Notes: generated from the sequence alone by a model not told the origin. Shown: positions 35,022-44,087, counted from the first letter of the stretch. The stretch is 64,000 nucleotides of DNA from JALZKA01 sp963753385 (GCA_963753385.1 CAVWCC010000013.1:62001-126000); one strand, 5' to 3'. Numbers and translations are program-made.

Positions 35022-36503
35022 CTACCCGAGCCCCTCGGGGACCACCTCGGCGGACACCCGTTCCTCCGCGCGCGCGGCGCGCGGGCGGAACAACAGGGCG
35101 GTCACGACGGCTCCGACCGCCAGAGCTCCGGCGGCCCACCAGAACGCGACCGTGTAGCCGTGCACCGCGGCCTCGGCCGCGGCCAGCCCGGCCGGCGTCC
35201 CCGCGGCCGGTGCGAAGGCGCCGACCGCGTCCGCGAACATCGTTGAGAGGAATGCGATACCGAGCGAGCCGCCCACCTGCTGCATTGTGTTGACGGTCGC
35301 TGAGGCGACGCCGGCGTCATGGGCCGCGACGCCCGCCGTGGCGGTCGCCATCGAGGGCGCCATGATCAGTCCGAAGCCTGCGCCCATCACCAGGATGCCC
35401 GGCAGGACCGCCCCGGCGTAGCTCGAGTCGACGCCGATTGCGGTCAGGAACGCGAGTCCGACCGCGGCGATCGCGAGCCCGCTCGGGACCAGCGGCCGCG
35501 GCCCGAAGCGGGGGAGGAGCCGCGTCGAGGCCGTGGTCGCCGTGACCATGATCACGGCCACCATCGGCAGGAACGCGAGCCCGCTCTGGATCGGCGAGAA
35601 GCCGAGGTTCTGCTGGAGGAAGTAGGTCAGGAACAGGAAGGTCCCGAACATCGCGATCGCGCCGAAGCCGACCGCGAGGAACGCGGCACCGCGGTCGCGG
35701 TCTGCGATCACCCGCAGCGGTAGCAGTGGATTTGACGCTCGGCGCTGCAGAGCGAAGAATCCGGCCATGGCGACCACTCCGAGGGAGAGCATCGCGATCG
35801 TCAGAGGCGCGCCCCAGCCGTCCGTCTCCGCGTTCGCGAAGCCGTAGACGAGCGAGAAGAGGCCGGCAGTCGCCACGAGTACCCCTGGCACGTCGATGCG
35901 CGGGCGCTCGGCGGGCCTCATGTTGACGAGCAGCCGTGTGCCGGCAATCGCGGCCGGAATCGCGAAGGCGAGGTTCACGTACATCGTCGCGCGCCAGTCG
36001 AGCACCTCGGTGAGCACGCCGCCCAGCAGCAGGCCGACCGCCGCGCCCGAGCCGGCGATCGCCCCGTAGACGCCGAAGGCCTTGCCCCTCTCGGCCGGGT
36101 CGGTGAAGGTCGTGGTCACGATCGAGAGGGCGGCCGGCGCGAGGAGCGCGGCGAATGCGCCCTGGAGAGCGCGGGCGCCGATCAGGACCTCGAAGCTGGG
36201 CGCAGCGCCGCCGATCGCGGACGCGCTTGCGAACCCGATCAGGCCGGTGACGAACGTCCACTTACGTCCGATCAGGTCGCTGAGCTTGCCGCCGAGCAGA
36301 AGGAGGCTGCCGAAGGCGAGCGCGTAGGCAGTGATCACCCACTGCCGCGAGTCGTCGGAGAAGCCGAGGTCGGCCTGCGCCGAGGGCAGGGCGATGTTCA
36401 CGATCGTCACGTCGAGCACGACCATCAGCTGCGCGAGGGCGATGACCCCCAGGATCAGCCAGCGGCGGGCGTGGTGGGGGTCGAGGGGCTTGGTGTCGGT
36501 CAT
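35022..36503 (-). CDS. DHA2-family (EmrB/QacA) MFS drug exporter
   Basis: A 493-residue transporter with about fourteen membrane segments. LAQLMVVLDVTIVNIALPS is the DHA2 motif of helix 1, LLLGGKLSDLIGRKWTF the GxxxDxxGRK loop, and GSGAAVGLLLGGVLTEVLDW motif C of antiporters. ATG 36503 is used, after a long in-frame extension without family support. It is divergent from a TetR gene across a 92-bp gap with an inverted repeat, the usual layout for drug-inducible efflux. Confidence 0.92.
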   Translation of the reverse strand: MTDTKPLDPHHARRWLILGVIALAQLMVVLDVTIVNIALPSAQADLGFSDDSRQWVITAYALAFGSLLLLGGKLSDLIGRKWTFVTGLIGFASASAIGGAAPSFEVLIGARALQGAFAALLAPAALSIVTTTFTDPAERGKAFGVYGAIAGSGAAVGLLLGGVLTEVLDWRATMYVNLAFAIPAAIAGTRLLVNMRPAERPRIDVPGVLVATAGLFSLVYGFANAETDGWGAPLTIAMLSLGVVAMAGFFALQRRASNPLLPLRVIADRDRGAAFLAVGFGAIAMFGTFLFLTYFLQQNLGFSPIQSGLAFLPMVAVIMVTATTASTRLLPRFGPRPLVPSGLAIAAVGLAFLTAIGVDSSYAGAVLPGILVMGAGFGLIMAPSMATATAGVAAHDAGVASATVNTMQQVGGSLGIAFLSTMFADAVGAFAPAAGTPAGLAAAEAAVHGYTVAFWWAAGALAVGAVVTALLFRPRAARAEERVSAEVVPEGLG

Positions 36504-36520
36504 CGGGGCTGCTCCTAAGT

Positions 36521-36575
36521 GGAGGGACTGTCTCAACTTCTGTCACGATAGCAAACAAACGGAGGCTGTCCCTCC
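36521..36575. promoter_or_regulatory. Putative TetR operator between the exporter and its regulator
   Basis: GGAGGGAC (36521-36528) and its reverse complement GTCCCTCC (36568-36575) flank the AT-richer middle of the divergent gap. A shorter palindrome GGAGG-CTGTC-CCTCC (36561-36575) overlaps the right arm. Both lie where a TetR dimer would block the two promoters. Confidence 0.5.
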
Positions 36576-36582
36576 GGATAGG

Positions 36583-36588
36583 TAGGAT
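36583..36588 (+). promoter_or_regulatory. Candidate -10 box TAGGAT for the TetR gene
   Basis: TAGGAT ends seven bases before ATG 36596, so transcription would start at or next to the start codon. No Shine-Dalgarno sequence is present, consistent with leaderless translation. Confidence 0.5.
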
Positions 36589-36595
36589 TCCAGGC

Positions 36596-37282
36596 ATGAC
36601 ATCTGTGAGAACCGACACACAACGCCCGCTCCGGGTCGACGCCGAGCGAAACCGGGCACGGATCCTCGACGCGGCGTCAGAGGTCTTCGCCGAGCGCGGC
36701 CTGGAGGTCAGCCTCGACGAGATCGCCGCCCGGGCCGGGGTTGGCGTCGGGACCGTCTACCGCCGGTTCGCGAATCGCGAGGAGCTCGTCGACGCGCTGT
36801 TCCAGGCGCGTGTGGAAGAGCTGCTGGGGCTGCTCGAGGAGGCGACGCGGAACCCGGATCCGTGGGAAGGGCTGATCCAGTTCCTCGAGCAGGGCTCGGA
36901 GTTCCAGGGCCGCAACCGGGCCATCAAGGAGCTGATGTTCAGCGCGCCCGGGGGGCGCGACTGGGTCGACCGGGTGCGAGCGACACTGCGGCCCGCCGTC
37001 GGCAAGCTCGTGGCCGCCGCGAAGGAGCAGGGCAAGCTCCGCGCCGACTTCGACCTCACCGACGTGCCGCTGATCGAGTTCACGCTCGCCACCACGATCG
37101 AGCTGACCGCCGAGAGCCAGGGCGAGGAGTGGCGCCGGATCCTCGGCTACATCGTCGACGGGCTTCGGGCGCAGCGCCGCCACCCCACGCCGCTGGCGGC
37201 CGAACCTCTCAGCCTGCCCGATCTCGACCGCGCCCTCGCACGCGGCTCGGTCACAACGCGGCGCGGTAGTCCGCGGGATTGA
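36596..37282 (+). CDS. TetR-family transcriptional regulator
   Basis: A 228-residue regulator. RILDAASEVFAERGLEVSLD, then EIAARAGVGVGTVYRRFANREELVDALF in two blocks form the helix-turn-helix at residues 22-70. The ligand domain begins VEELLGLLEEATRNPDPWEG, as in SACE_7040-type C-terminal domains. It faces a DHA2 exporter gene and is probably its repressor. Its last 32 bases overlap the end of the convergent P450-monooxygenase gene. Confidence 0.92.
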   Translation: MTSVRTDTQRPLRVDAERNRARILDAASEVFAERGLEVSLDEIAARAGVGVGTVYRRFANREELVDALFQARVEELLGLLEEATRNPDPWEGLIQFLEQGSEFQGRNRAIKELMFSAPGGRDWVDRVRATLRPAVGKLVAAAKEQGKLRADFDLTDVPLIEFTLATTIELTAESQGEEWRRILGYIVDGLRAQRRHPTPLAAEPLSLPDLDRALARGSVTTRRGSPRD

Positions 37283-40031
37283 TCCGCCGAGTCCGCCGGC
37301 GGAACTCAAGCCACGGGCCGGGCCAGTTGTTCGTGTTGTGGCCGGCGGCGTTCGTGTACCAGGAGGTACAGCCGCCGTTGACCCAGATCGTGTCGGCCGA
37401 GCGCGCGCCCATCTCGGCCCGCCAGCGCTCCATCGCCTCGGGCTTCAGGTCGATCCACCGCAGGTTGCGCTCCCGCACTCGGCGGACGGCATCGATCACG
37501 TAGCTGAACTGGCACTCGAGCGTGTAGGGGACCGAGCCCGAGCCGTGGTTCGTATGCGGGCCGTAGAGCAGGAACATGTTGGGGAATCCGGCGACAGTGG
37601 TGCCGAGGTAGGCGTCGGGGGAGTCGCCCCAGACGTCGTCGAGCTCCCGCCCCTCGAGCCCGTGCACGTCCATCGGTGCCGTGAAGCCCGCGGTGTCGAA
37701 GCCGGTTCCCCAGATAATCGTGTCGGCCTCGCGCTCCACGCCATCGGAACCGACGACGCCACCGGGGGTGACCTTCTGGATCGCGCCGCTCATCAGTTCG
37801 ACGTTCTCGCGCCGCAGTGCCGGGTACCAGTCGCTGGTAAAGAGGATGCGCTTGCAGCCGATCTCGTAGTCGGGCGTGCAGCGCGCGCGCAGCTCGGGGT
37901 CCGGGAGCTCCCGCTCGCGATAGGCGTCTGCCACCTTCGCGAATGGCTTCAGCACCCAGTGCTGGCCGGTGAACCCGTAGGTGCCGGTCTCGAAGCCTGC
38001 GAACAGGCCCGCGCGCGCCGCCTTGACCCGCACGGGGAAGCGCTCGAAGACCCGCCGCTCCCACTCCGGATAGGCGCGGTTGAACCTCGGGATGATCCAC
38101 GGCGCCGAGCGCTGGTAGACGTCGAGCTTCGTCACCACGGGGGCGATCTCCGGCACGAACTGGATCGCGGACGCGCCCGTGCCGATCACGGCGATGTTGC
38201 GGCCGGTCAGGTCGTGGTTGTGGTCCCACTCCGCTGAGTGGAAGACGTGACCCTCGAAATCGTCGAGCCCGTCGACGTGCGGGGTCGAGGGCCGGGTGAG
38301 CTGGCCACACGCGGTGACGAGCACGTCGAACGAGTGCGTCTCGCCCGTGTCCGTCTGGAGCGTCCATTGTCCGGCGTCAGGATCGAAGCGCGCCGCGGTG
38401 GCCTCGGTGTTGAAGCGGATGTGCGGGCGGATCCCGAACCGGTCGGTGATCTCCTCCATGTAGTCGAGGATCTCCGACCCCGGCGCGTAACGCCGCGACC
38501 AGTTGGAGCCGGGGGCAAACGAGAATGAGTAGAGGTGCGAGGGCACATCGCAGGCGGCGCCGGGGTAGGTGTTCGCCCGCCAAACGCCGCCGACGGTGAC
38601 GCCGCGCTCGAAGATCGTGAAGTCCTCGATCCCCGCCTCGCGCAGGCGGATCCCCATGCCGACGCCGCCGAAGCCGGCGCCGACGACCCCGACCGAGACC
38701 TCGCGCATCAGGCCGCCACCGGCTCGGCGGCCCGCGCGTAAGGGAACGACGCTTCGCACTCGTACCGGCGCCCCGTGCTTCGGCACCATCGTGACGCCGC
38801 GGATCACCACGGGGTCGGGCTCCGGACGCAGTGGCTCGAGCTCGACGCGCTGGACGACGACGCGGATCACCTCGGCCATCTCGGCCTGCGCCAGCGCCGC
38901 GCCGATGCAACGCCTGATCCCGCCGCCGAACGGCAGCCAGGTGTAGGACTCGGCGCCACCGTCGAGGAACCGCTCCGGCCGGAACCGGTCGGGCTCGGGG
39001 TACAGGTCGGCGCGGTGGTGGACGCAGGCGATCGCGGGGTAGACCCGGATCCCAGCGGGCAGGTCGTAGCCGCAGACCGTCCGCGGCACCGCGAGGGTCC
39101 GCTCGGCGGCGTCGATGACCGGCCGGATCCGCAGCGTTTCGGTGACGACGGCGTCGAGGTACTCGCTGTCGTCGGGCTCGTCGCGAAGGCGGGCAAGCAC
39201 GTCTGGGTTTCGCGGCAGGAGGTCGAAGGCGAACGCCAGGCCGGTGGCCGTCGTCTCGTGGCCCGCGGCGAGCATCGTGAACAGCTCGTCGCGAAGCTCG
39301 ATGTCGGTCATCCCGTTGCCGTCCTCGTCCCGTGCTCGAAGCAGGAGCGAGAGCACGTCGGTGCGCTCGTCGAGGTCGGGCGCGCGCCGCCGGCGCTCGA
39401 TCTCCTCGTAGATCAGCGCGTCCGCCTTGGCGAGCCGCCGCTTGAGCATGCCTCCGGGGCTGATCGGCCCGGCGTTGACGCGGACCCAGGTCGGAGCGAA
39501 CAGGAAGCTCCCGAGATCGATGACCGCGAGCAGCGCGGAGCGGAGCCGCTCGACGCGCTCGGCCTCGGTGACGCCGAACACGGCGCGGCAGATCACCTCG
39601 AAGGTCAGCGCCCGCATCCGCTCGCGCATGGGGAACTCAACGCCGGGCTTCCAGCCGTCGATCTCGGCGGCGGCGACCTCGCGAATCACCTCGCGGAACG
39701 AGTTCACGGCCGAGCCCTGGAACGGGGGCAGCAGGAGTTTTCGCTGGCGCATGTGTTCCGCTCCGTCGAGGACCAGGACCGAGTTCTCACCGAGGACGGG
39801 CGAGAGGGGTGAGTTCGCCTCGCCGGCGAGCAGCCCCGACTGGTCGCCCGTGAACATCCCCTTGATCTCGTCGGGGTCGGCGACGTAGACCCCGGTGCCG
39901 AAGACCATCCACTTCATCGTGAACGCGTCGCCGTAGCGAGCGTGGCACTCGGCGAGCGTCTCCAGCGGGCGGCGCAGCATGCGCCACGTGTTGACGGCGG
40001 CCGGCGCCCTCGGACCGGGAGGCAGTGCCAT
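37251..40031 (-). CDS. Cytochrome P450 - Baeyer-Villiger-type flavin monooxygenase in a single reading frame
   Basis: One frame of 926 residues without a stop. Residues 1-441 are a P450: LAAGHETTATGLAF (I helix, near 254), ETLRIRP (ExxR, near 298) and FGGGIRRCIG (heme Cys, near 370). After a short Gly/Arg-rich linker an FAD monooxygenase begins at an internal Met (codon at 38708): VGVVGAGFGGVGMG, then FEGHVFHSAEWD, which fits the BVMO fingerprint FxGxxxHxxxW, and GTGASAIQFVPE for NADPH. Either this is a natural fusion or two genes joined by an indel: in the next frame a TGA overlaps the internal ATG (TGATG). Neighbouring genes here are intact. Together they could oxidise a terpenoid or steroid-like substrate, with the SDRs nearby. 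Confidence 0.85.
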   Translation of the reverse strand: MALPPGPRAPAAVNTWRMLRRPLETLAECHARYGDAFTMKWMVFGTGVYVADPDEIKGMFTGDQSGLLAGEANSPLSPVLGENSVLVLDGAEHMRQRKLLLPPFQGSAVNSFREVIREVAAAEIDGWKPGVEFPMRERMRALTFEVICRAVFGVTEAERVERLRSALLAVIDLGSFLFAPTWVRVNAGPISPGGMLKRRLAKADALIYEEIERRRRAPDLDERTDVLSLLLRARDEDGNGMTDIELRDELFTMLAAGHETTATGLAFAFDLLPRNPDVLARLRDEPDDSEYLDAVVTETLRIRPVIDAAERTLAVPRTVCGYDLPAGIRVYPAIACVHHRADLYPEPDRFRPERFLDGGAESYTWLPFGGGIRRCIGAALAQAEMAEVIRVVVQRVELEPLRPEPDPVVIRGVTMVPKHGAPVRVRSVVPLRAGRRAGGGLMREVSVGVVGAGFGGVGMGIRLREAGIEDFTIFERGVTVGGVWRANTYPGAACDVPSHLYSFSFAPGSNWSRRYAPGSEILDYMEEITDRFGIRPHIRFNTEATAARFDPDAGQWTLQTDTGETHSFDVLVTACGQLTRPSTPHVDGLDDFEGHVFHSAEWDHNHDLTGRNIAVIGTGASAIQFVPEIAPVVTKLDVYQRSAPWIIPRFNRAYPEWERRVFERFPVRVKAARAGLFAGFETGTYGFTGQHWVLKPFAKVADAYRERELPDPELRARCTPDYEIGCKRILFTSDWYPALRRENVELMSGAIQKVTPGGVVGSDGVEREADTIIWGTGFDTAGFTAPMDVHGLEGRELDDVWGDSPDAYLGTTVAGFPNMFLLYGPHTNHGSGSVPYTLECQFSYVIDAVRRVRERNLRWIDLKPEAMERWRAEMGARSADTIWVNGGCTSWYTNAAGHNTNNWPGPWLEFRRRTRRINPADYRAAL

Positions 40032-40052
40032 GGCCGGAGGGTAGGCCACCTG

Positions 40053-40060
40053 TCTATAGG
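40053..40060. promoter_or_regulatory. Overlapping divergent -10 boxes between the P450 and SDR genes
   Basis: The 39-bp gap between ATG 40031 (minus) and ATG 40071 (plus) contains TCTATAGG: TATAGG reads towards the SDR (40055-40060) and TATAGA towards the P450 (40053-40058 reversed). On the plus strand the -10 ends ten bases before the start codon. The two promoters would compete. Confidence 0.45.
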
Positions 40061-40070
40061 CTGCCGCGCC

Positions 40071-40916
40071 ATGTCTGACGCACCGCTCCAGGGCCGCACC
40101 GTCGTCATGTCCGGCGGGAGCCGCGGAATCGGCCTCGCGATCGCGAAGCGGATCGCCGCCGACGGCGCCAACGTGGCGCTGATCGCGAAGACCGCCGAGC
40201 CGCATCCGAAGCTCCCGGGCACCGTCTACACCGCGGCCGAGGAGATCGAGGAGGTGGGGGGTATGGCGCTGCCGATCGTCGGCGACGTTCGCGACGCCGA
40301 CCAGGTCGCCGCCGCGGTCGCGCAGACCGCCGAGCGCTTCGGCGGGATTGACATCGTCGTCAACAACGCCTCGGCGATCAACCTCGCGCCGATGGCCCAG
40401 CTCGAGGTCAAGCGCTTCGACCTGATGCAGCAGATCAATTCGCGCGGCACCTTCGTCCTCACCAAGGCCGCGCTCGAATACCTGCGCGCGTCCGACCACG
40501 CGCACGTACTGACGCTCTCGCCGCCGCTGTCAGCCGACCCGAAATGGCTCAAGGGGAACTCGGCCTACACGCTGTCGAAGTTCGGGATGACGATGCTGAC
40601 CCTGGGGCTCGCCGCCGACGAGGCCGAGCACGGGATCGGGGCGAACTGCCTATGGCCGCGCACGATCATCGCCACGGCGGCTGTTCAGAACCTGCTGGGC
40701 GGCGACGAGGCGATGGCACGCGCCCGGATCCCCGACATCTACGCGGACGCGGCCTACGAGATCCTCATCCGCGACCCGCGCGAGTGCACAGGCAACGCCT
40801 ACATCGACGACGAGGTCCTCGCCGAAGCCGGCATCACGGATTTCTCGAAGTACTCGGCACCGGGCGCGGAGCTCGTGCTCGACCTGTTCGTCGACGAATG
40901 GGGCCCGAGAGGCTGA
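40071..40916 (+). CDS. SDR oxidoreductase, HSDL2-like
   Basis: A 281-residue SDR with MSGGSRGIGLAIAKR (cofactor), the insertion HPKLPGTVYTAAEEIEEVGG typical of hydroxysteroid dehydrogenase-like 2 proteins, NNASAINLAP and YTLSKFGMTMLTLGLA with the catalytic Tyr and Lys. LWPRTIIATAAVQNLLGGDE is likewise conserved in that group. It has no SCP2 domain. It is divergent from the P450-monooxygenase and may act on the same substrate; HSDL2 relatives are linked to fatty acid or sterol metabolism. Confidence 0.9.
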   Translation: MSDAPLQGRTVVMSGGSRGIGLAIAKRIAADGANVALIAKTAEPHPKLPGTVYTAAEEIEEVGGMALPIVGDVRDADQVAAAVAQTAERFGGIDIVVNNASAINLAPMAQLEVKRFDLMQQINSRGTFVLTKAALEYLRASDHAHVLTLSPPLSADPKWLKGNSAYTLSKFGMTMLTLGLAADEAEHGIGANCLWPRTIIATAAVQNLLGGDEAMARARIPDIYADAAYEILIRDPRECTGNAYIDDEVLAEAGITDFSKYSAPGAELVLDLFVDEWGPRG

Positions 40917-40932
40917 GTTAGACGAGCGGACC

Positions 40933-40947
40933 GTCGCAAACGGCGAC
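40933..40947 (+). terminator. Short hairpin after the SDR gene
   Basis: GTCGC-AAACG-GCGAC, 17 bases after the SDR stop. A weak terminator candidate without a T-run; it lies between convergent features. Confidence 0.35.
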
Positions 40948-40960
40948 TAAGCACGGGCGG

Positions 40961-41440
40961 CTACCAGACGGCGTAGGTGTTGCGCACGCTCGACTCGAGG
41001 TTGTGCCAGGTCCCGCTGAGCGGCTCGCGCACGCTCGTAGTCGGACTCGACGGGGATAGAAGGTAGAACTTCAACTGGGGCGATGCGTGGATGAACTCGA
41101 CCTCGAGCAGCGACGGCGCGCCGCGCTCCCTGCAGAAGGCGGAGAAGTGCGCGCGCAACTCGCGGATGGACGCTGTAGGTACTCGGCCAGGTAGTCATCC
41201 CAGCGCGGAGCGGTCGTCGATGGGGTAGCCCGAGAAGGTCCGGCGGCACCTCGAGGGTCCTTCATCTCGGATGGGTTGCAGGATGCGATCCGCACCCAGC
41301 GCCGCCCGGACGACGGCACCGCGGGGAAGCGGACGACGTTGTGCTCGACGATGACGTCGGGCTCAGACGTCGCCGATGATCTCGGTCAGCCGGTCGTCGA
41401 CGTATCGTGGCGCCGTCGATCAGCGCCCGAGCGGCTGAGC
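40961..41440 (-). pseudogene. Glycosyltransferase (GT-B, MGT-like) fragment, frameshifted and truncated
   Basis: No full gene fills 40917-41454, but pieces on the minus strand read VDDRLTEIIGDV, then DVIVEHNVVRFPAVPSSG, WVRIASCNPSEMKDP, WDDYLAEYL, and RAHFSAFCRERGAPSLLEVE through SGTWHNLESSVRNTYAVW. Phrases like WVRI-SCNP-E-DP are familiar from macrolide-type glycosyltransferases that use nucleotide sugars. At least four frameshifts occur, both the acceptor-binding start and the sugar-nucleotide C-terminal domain are missing, and the stop comes early. It is either a decayed remnant or a badly assembled piece. Confidence 0.5.
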
Positions 41441-41454
41441 GCGATCCTCGGAGG

Positions 41455-42297
41455 CTAGCCCGGCGGGTTGCGCTCGCCCTCGCGGATCGCGGCCGCGATC
41501 TCGTGGTCACGAAGCGCCGCGCGGTCGAAGACCGGGTTCACCAGCCCGCGGAGCGCCGACCAGGCTCCCCACCAGCGCGGCGCGATCATCCGCGGCGCCC
41601 GGCGCTCGATGCCGTTCACGATCGTGGCGCCTGCGATGTCCGGAGTGAGGCGTTTCGTCAGCCAGTTCGGAAACGCCGCCTCGGCCCGCTGGGCGATCGG
41701 GTCGGCGAACGCGTCGCGGACCATGTCCGTGTCGATGAACCCGAAGTAGGCGACGCCCGCGCTCGCCCCGTGCGGCGCGAGCTCGACCCGCAGGGCGCGA
41801 CCGAGCGCCTCGACGCCGGCCTTGCTCATCGCGTACGGCGCCGCCATCACCCCGTTCAGGAACGCGTAGATCGAGGCCACGACCACGACGTGGCCCCGGC
41901 GTTCGATCACCTGCGGGAGCGCCGGGCGGACCGTGCGCCAGACGCCGTGCAGGTTCACGTCGATCACGCGCTCGATCATCTCCGTGCCCATCACCGTCAT
42001 CGGGCGGGCCTGCGGGGCGATTCCCGCGTTCGCAACCACGATGTCGAGCCCGCCGAAGCGTTCGACGACCTCGTTGGTGGCGAGCTCCATCGCGCGCAGG
42101 TCGGAGACGTCGGCGTCCAGCGCGAGCGTCCGCTCGCCGATCGCGTCCGCCCCGCCTTCGGCGTCCGCCCGCTCCAAGTCCAGAATCGCCACGCTCGCGC
42201 CGCGCTGATGGAGGAGCTTCGCCGTCTCGAAGCCGATGCCCTTCGCGGCCCCGGTCACAAGGGCGACCTTGCCGGCAACGGGATATCTCGAAGCCAT
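41455..42297 (-). CDS. Short-chain dehydrogenase/reductase
   Basis: A 280-residue classical SDR: LVTGAAKGIGFETAK, an Asp after the second strand (ILDLERADAE) suggesting NAD preference, VANAGIAPQ and YAMSKAGVEALGRALRVELA. The C-terminal part RRAPRMIAPRWWGAWSALRG with VNPVFDRAALRD resembles SDRs found near P450 and monooxygenase genes of mycobacteria. ATG 42297 is well placed. Its gap to the CBS gene contains a TAGGCT box on the opposite strand. Confidence 0.9.
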   Translation of the reverse strand: MASRYPVAGKVALVTGAAKGIGFETAKLLHQRGASVAILDLERADAEGGADAIGERTLALDADVSDLRAMELATNEVVERFGGLDIVVANAGIAPQARPMTVMGTEMIERVIDVNLHGVWRTVRPALPQVIERRGHVVVVASIYAFLNGVMAAPYAMSKAGVEALGRALRVELAPHGASAGVAYFGFIDTDMVRDAFADPIAQRAEAAFPNWLTKRLTPDIAGATIVNGIERRAPRMIAPRWWGAWSALRGLVNPVFDRAALRDHEIAAAIREGERNPPG

Positions 42298-42358
42298 CGC
42301 GTGATCCTAGGCGTAGGCTGGGTATGGGGTGGGTGACCACGAGATCAAGGAGGAAGCC

Positions 42359-42778
42359 ATGGCCCAGACAGTGCGCGACGTGATGAGCTCCGACTGCCAG
42401 TGCGTCAACTCGAGCGAGACCGTGCTCGACGCCGCCCGCAAGCTGAAGGAGCTGAACGTCGGCTCGATGCCGATTTGCGGCGAGGACGACAAGCTCAAGG
42501 GCATGCTGACCGACCGCGACATCGTCGTGAAGGTCCTGGCCGACGGGCGCGATCCGAGCGCCACGACCGCCGGCGAGCTGGGCAACGGCGCACCGGTGAC
42601 GATCGGCGCGGACGAGCCGGTCGAGACCGCGATCGGCGCGATGTCCGAGAACCAGATCAGGCGGCTTCCGGTGTTGGACGACGACAAGCGCCTGATCGGA
42701 ATCGTCAGCCAGGCGGACATCGCCCGCAACGTCGAAGAGCAGCAGGTCGGCCAGCTGGTCGAGTCCATCTCCGCGTAG
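42359..42778 (+). CDS. CBS-domain pair protein
   Basis: A 139-residue protein made of two CBS domains: TVRDVMSSDCQCVNSSETVL to GMLTDRDIVVKVLADG and NGAPVTIGADEPVETAIGAM to LIGIVSQADIARNVEE. Such stand-alone pairs bind adenine nucleotides and often signal energy or stress state. ATG 42359 has an aaggagg ribosome binding site; GTG 42329 is an upstream alternative lying about ten bases after a TAGGCT box (42314-42319). Four bases separate its stop from the TTG of the kinase gene, so they form an operon. Confidence 0.92.
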   Translation: MAQTVRDVMSSDCQCVNSSETVLDAARKLKELNVGSMPICGEDDKLKGMLTDRDIVVKVLADGRDPSATTAGELGNGAPVTIGADEPVETAIGAMSENQIRRLPVLDDDKRLIGIVSQADIARNVEEQQVGQLVESISA

Positions 42779-42782
42779 CGGC

Positions 42783-44087
42783 TTGGTCGTCCTCGAGGAA
42801 GGACTACGCCTAAGGGCAGGGCGCTACGAGCTCGAGCGACGTCTCGGGGCGGGCGCGGCTGCGTCCGTCTGGCTAGCGCAGGACACGCTGCTCGAGCGGC
42901 CGGTCGCGGTCAAGGTCCTGGCCGAAGGGTTGGCCGAGGACCGGGCGTGGCTCGCGCGGTTCCGGCGTGAGGCGCGGGTCGCCGCGGGCCTGCAGCACCC
43001 GAATCTGGTCTCGGTCTACGACTTCAACGCAGAGGTCGAGCGACCGTATCTGGTCATGGCGTACATGCCCGGCGGGTCGCTTCAAGACCTGCTCGACGCG
43101 GGTGGGGTGCCCGATGCCATGCAGGTGGCGGTGGACCTCCTGCGCGCCCTGGCCCACATCCACGCCGCCGGAGTCACGCACCGCGACGTGAAGCCCGCCA
43201 ACGTCCTGTTCGACGGCGCGGGACGGGCATGCCTGTCTGACTTCGGCGTCGCCCGGCCGCAGGATGCGACCGCGATCACCCGGACCGGCCAGATCCCGGG
43301 CACCGCCCCGTACATGGCGCCCGAGCTGTGGCGCGGGGAGGCCGCGAACGAGCGGACCGACCTCTTCGCCCTTGGCGTGCTGCTCGCGCGATGCGTGGAC
43401 GACGAGGCCCCGGCCCGCCTGATCGGGCTCACCGAGCGGCTCAGCGCGGAGACCCCGGAGCTTCGGCCAGAGTCCGCCCGCGCGGCGCTCGACCTCCTCG
43501 AGCCCGAGCCTGCCCTGGCTCCGGCCCCGCCACCGCCGCCCCCGGCGCCCCCGGCCGAGGTCAAGCCGGGGCCCGGCGGCGTCTCGCGCTGGGTGCCTGT
43601 GGCTGCCCTGTGCCTGGTTGCCTTGGTCGTGGGGTTCGCGCTGGCGAGCGCGCTCGGTGGCGATGATGAGCCGCCGCCCGAGCAGAGGCAGAGCGGACAG
43701 GGTGAATCGACGGCGGGATCTGACCAGTCCGGCCAGGATTCGCAGTCGAGCGGGGAGCCGCCGCAGGCTCCTAGCGAGCCAGTCACCGACCCCGTTGCTC
43801 TCAACAACGAGGGATTCAACTTGATCAACCAAGGCCTCCACGAGAAGGCGATCCCGATCCTGCAGCAGTCGGTTGACGGCTTCGAGAGCATCGGGAGGAC
43901 CGCCGAAGATGACTATGCCTACGCCCTGTACAACCTGGGCAACGCGCTGCGGCTTGCGGGGCGCCCCGCGGAGGCGATCCCGATCCTCGAGCAACGGGTC
44001 CAGATTCCGAACCAGGTGGAGACCGTGAAGGCCGAGCTCAAGCAGGCGAGGAAGGACCTGAAGGCGCAGGAGAAGAGCGGGGCCTAA
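42783..44087 (+). CDS. Membrane Ser/Thr protein kinase with extracellular TPR region
   Basis: A 434-residue PknB-like kinase: LERRLGAGAAASVWLAQ (Gly loop), VAVKVLAE (Lys), THRDVKPANVLFD (catalytic loop), SDFGVARP (DFG) and GTAPYMAPELW. The C-lobe after that is shorter than usual and passes quickly into a Pro-rich linker (EPALAPAPPPPPPAPPAE). A single helix (VAALCLVALVVGFALASALG, about 270-290) is followed by a Gln/Ser-rich stretch and two tetratricopeptide repeats outside the membrane. TTG 42783 is the start nearest the kinase domain. The TPR part may sense a ligand or envelope protein. Confidence 0.88.
   Translation: MVVLEEGLRLRAGRYELERRLGAGAAASVWLAQDTLLERPVAVKVLAEGLAEDRAWLARFRREARVAAGLQHPNLVSVYDFNAEVERPYLVMAYMPGGSLQDLLDAGGVPDAMQVAVDLLRALAHIHAAGVTHRDVKPANVLFDGAGRACLSDFGVARPQDATAITRTGQIPGTAPYMAPELWRGEAANERTDLFALGVLLARCVDDEAPARLIGLTERLSAETPELRPESARAALDLLEPEPALAPAPPPPPPAPPAEVKPGPGGVSRWVPVAALCLVALVVGFALASALGGDDEPPPEQRQSGQGESTAGSDQSGQDSQSSGEPPQAPSEPVTDPVALNNEGFNLINQGLHEKAIPILQQSVDGFESIGRTAEDDYAYALYNLGNALRLAGRPAEAIPILEQRVQIPNQVETVKAELKQARKDLKAQEKSGA

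Noticed and set aside
40032..40505. N-terminal extension of the P450-BVMO frame by 158 codons
   Set aside because: The extension is antisense to the SDR gene at 40071 and has no P450-like sequence; the P450 starts at ATG 40031.
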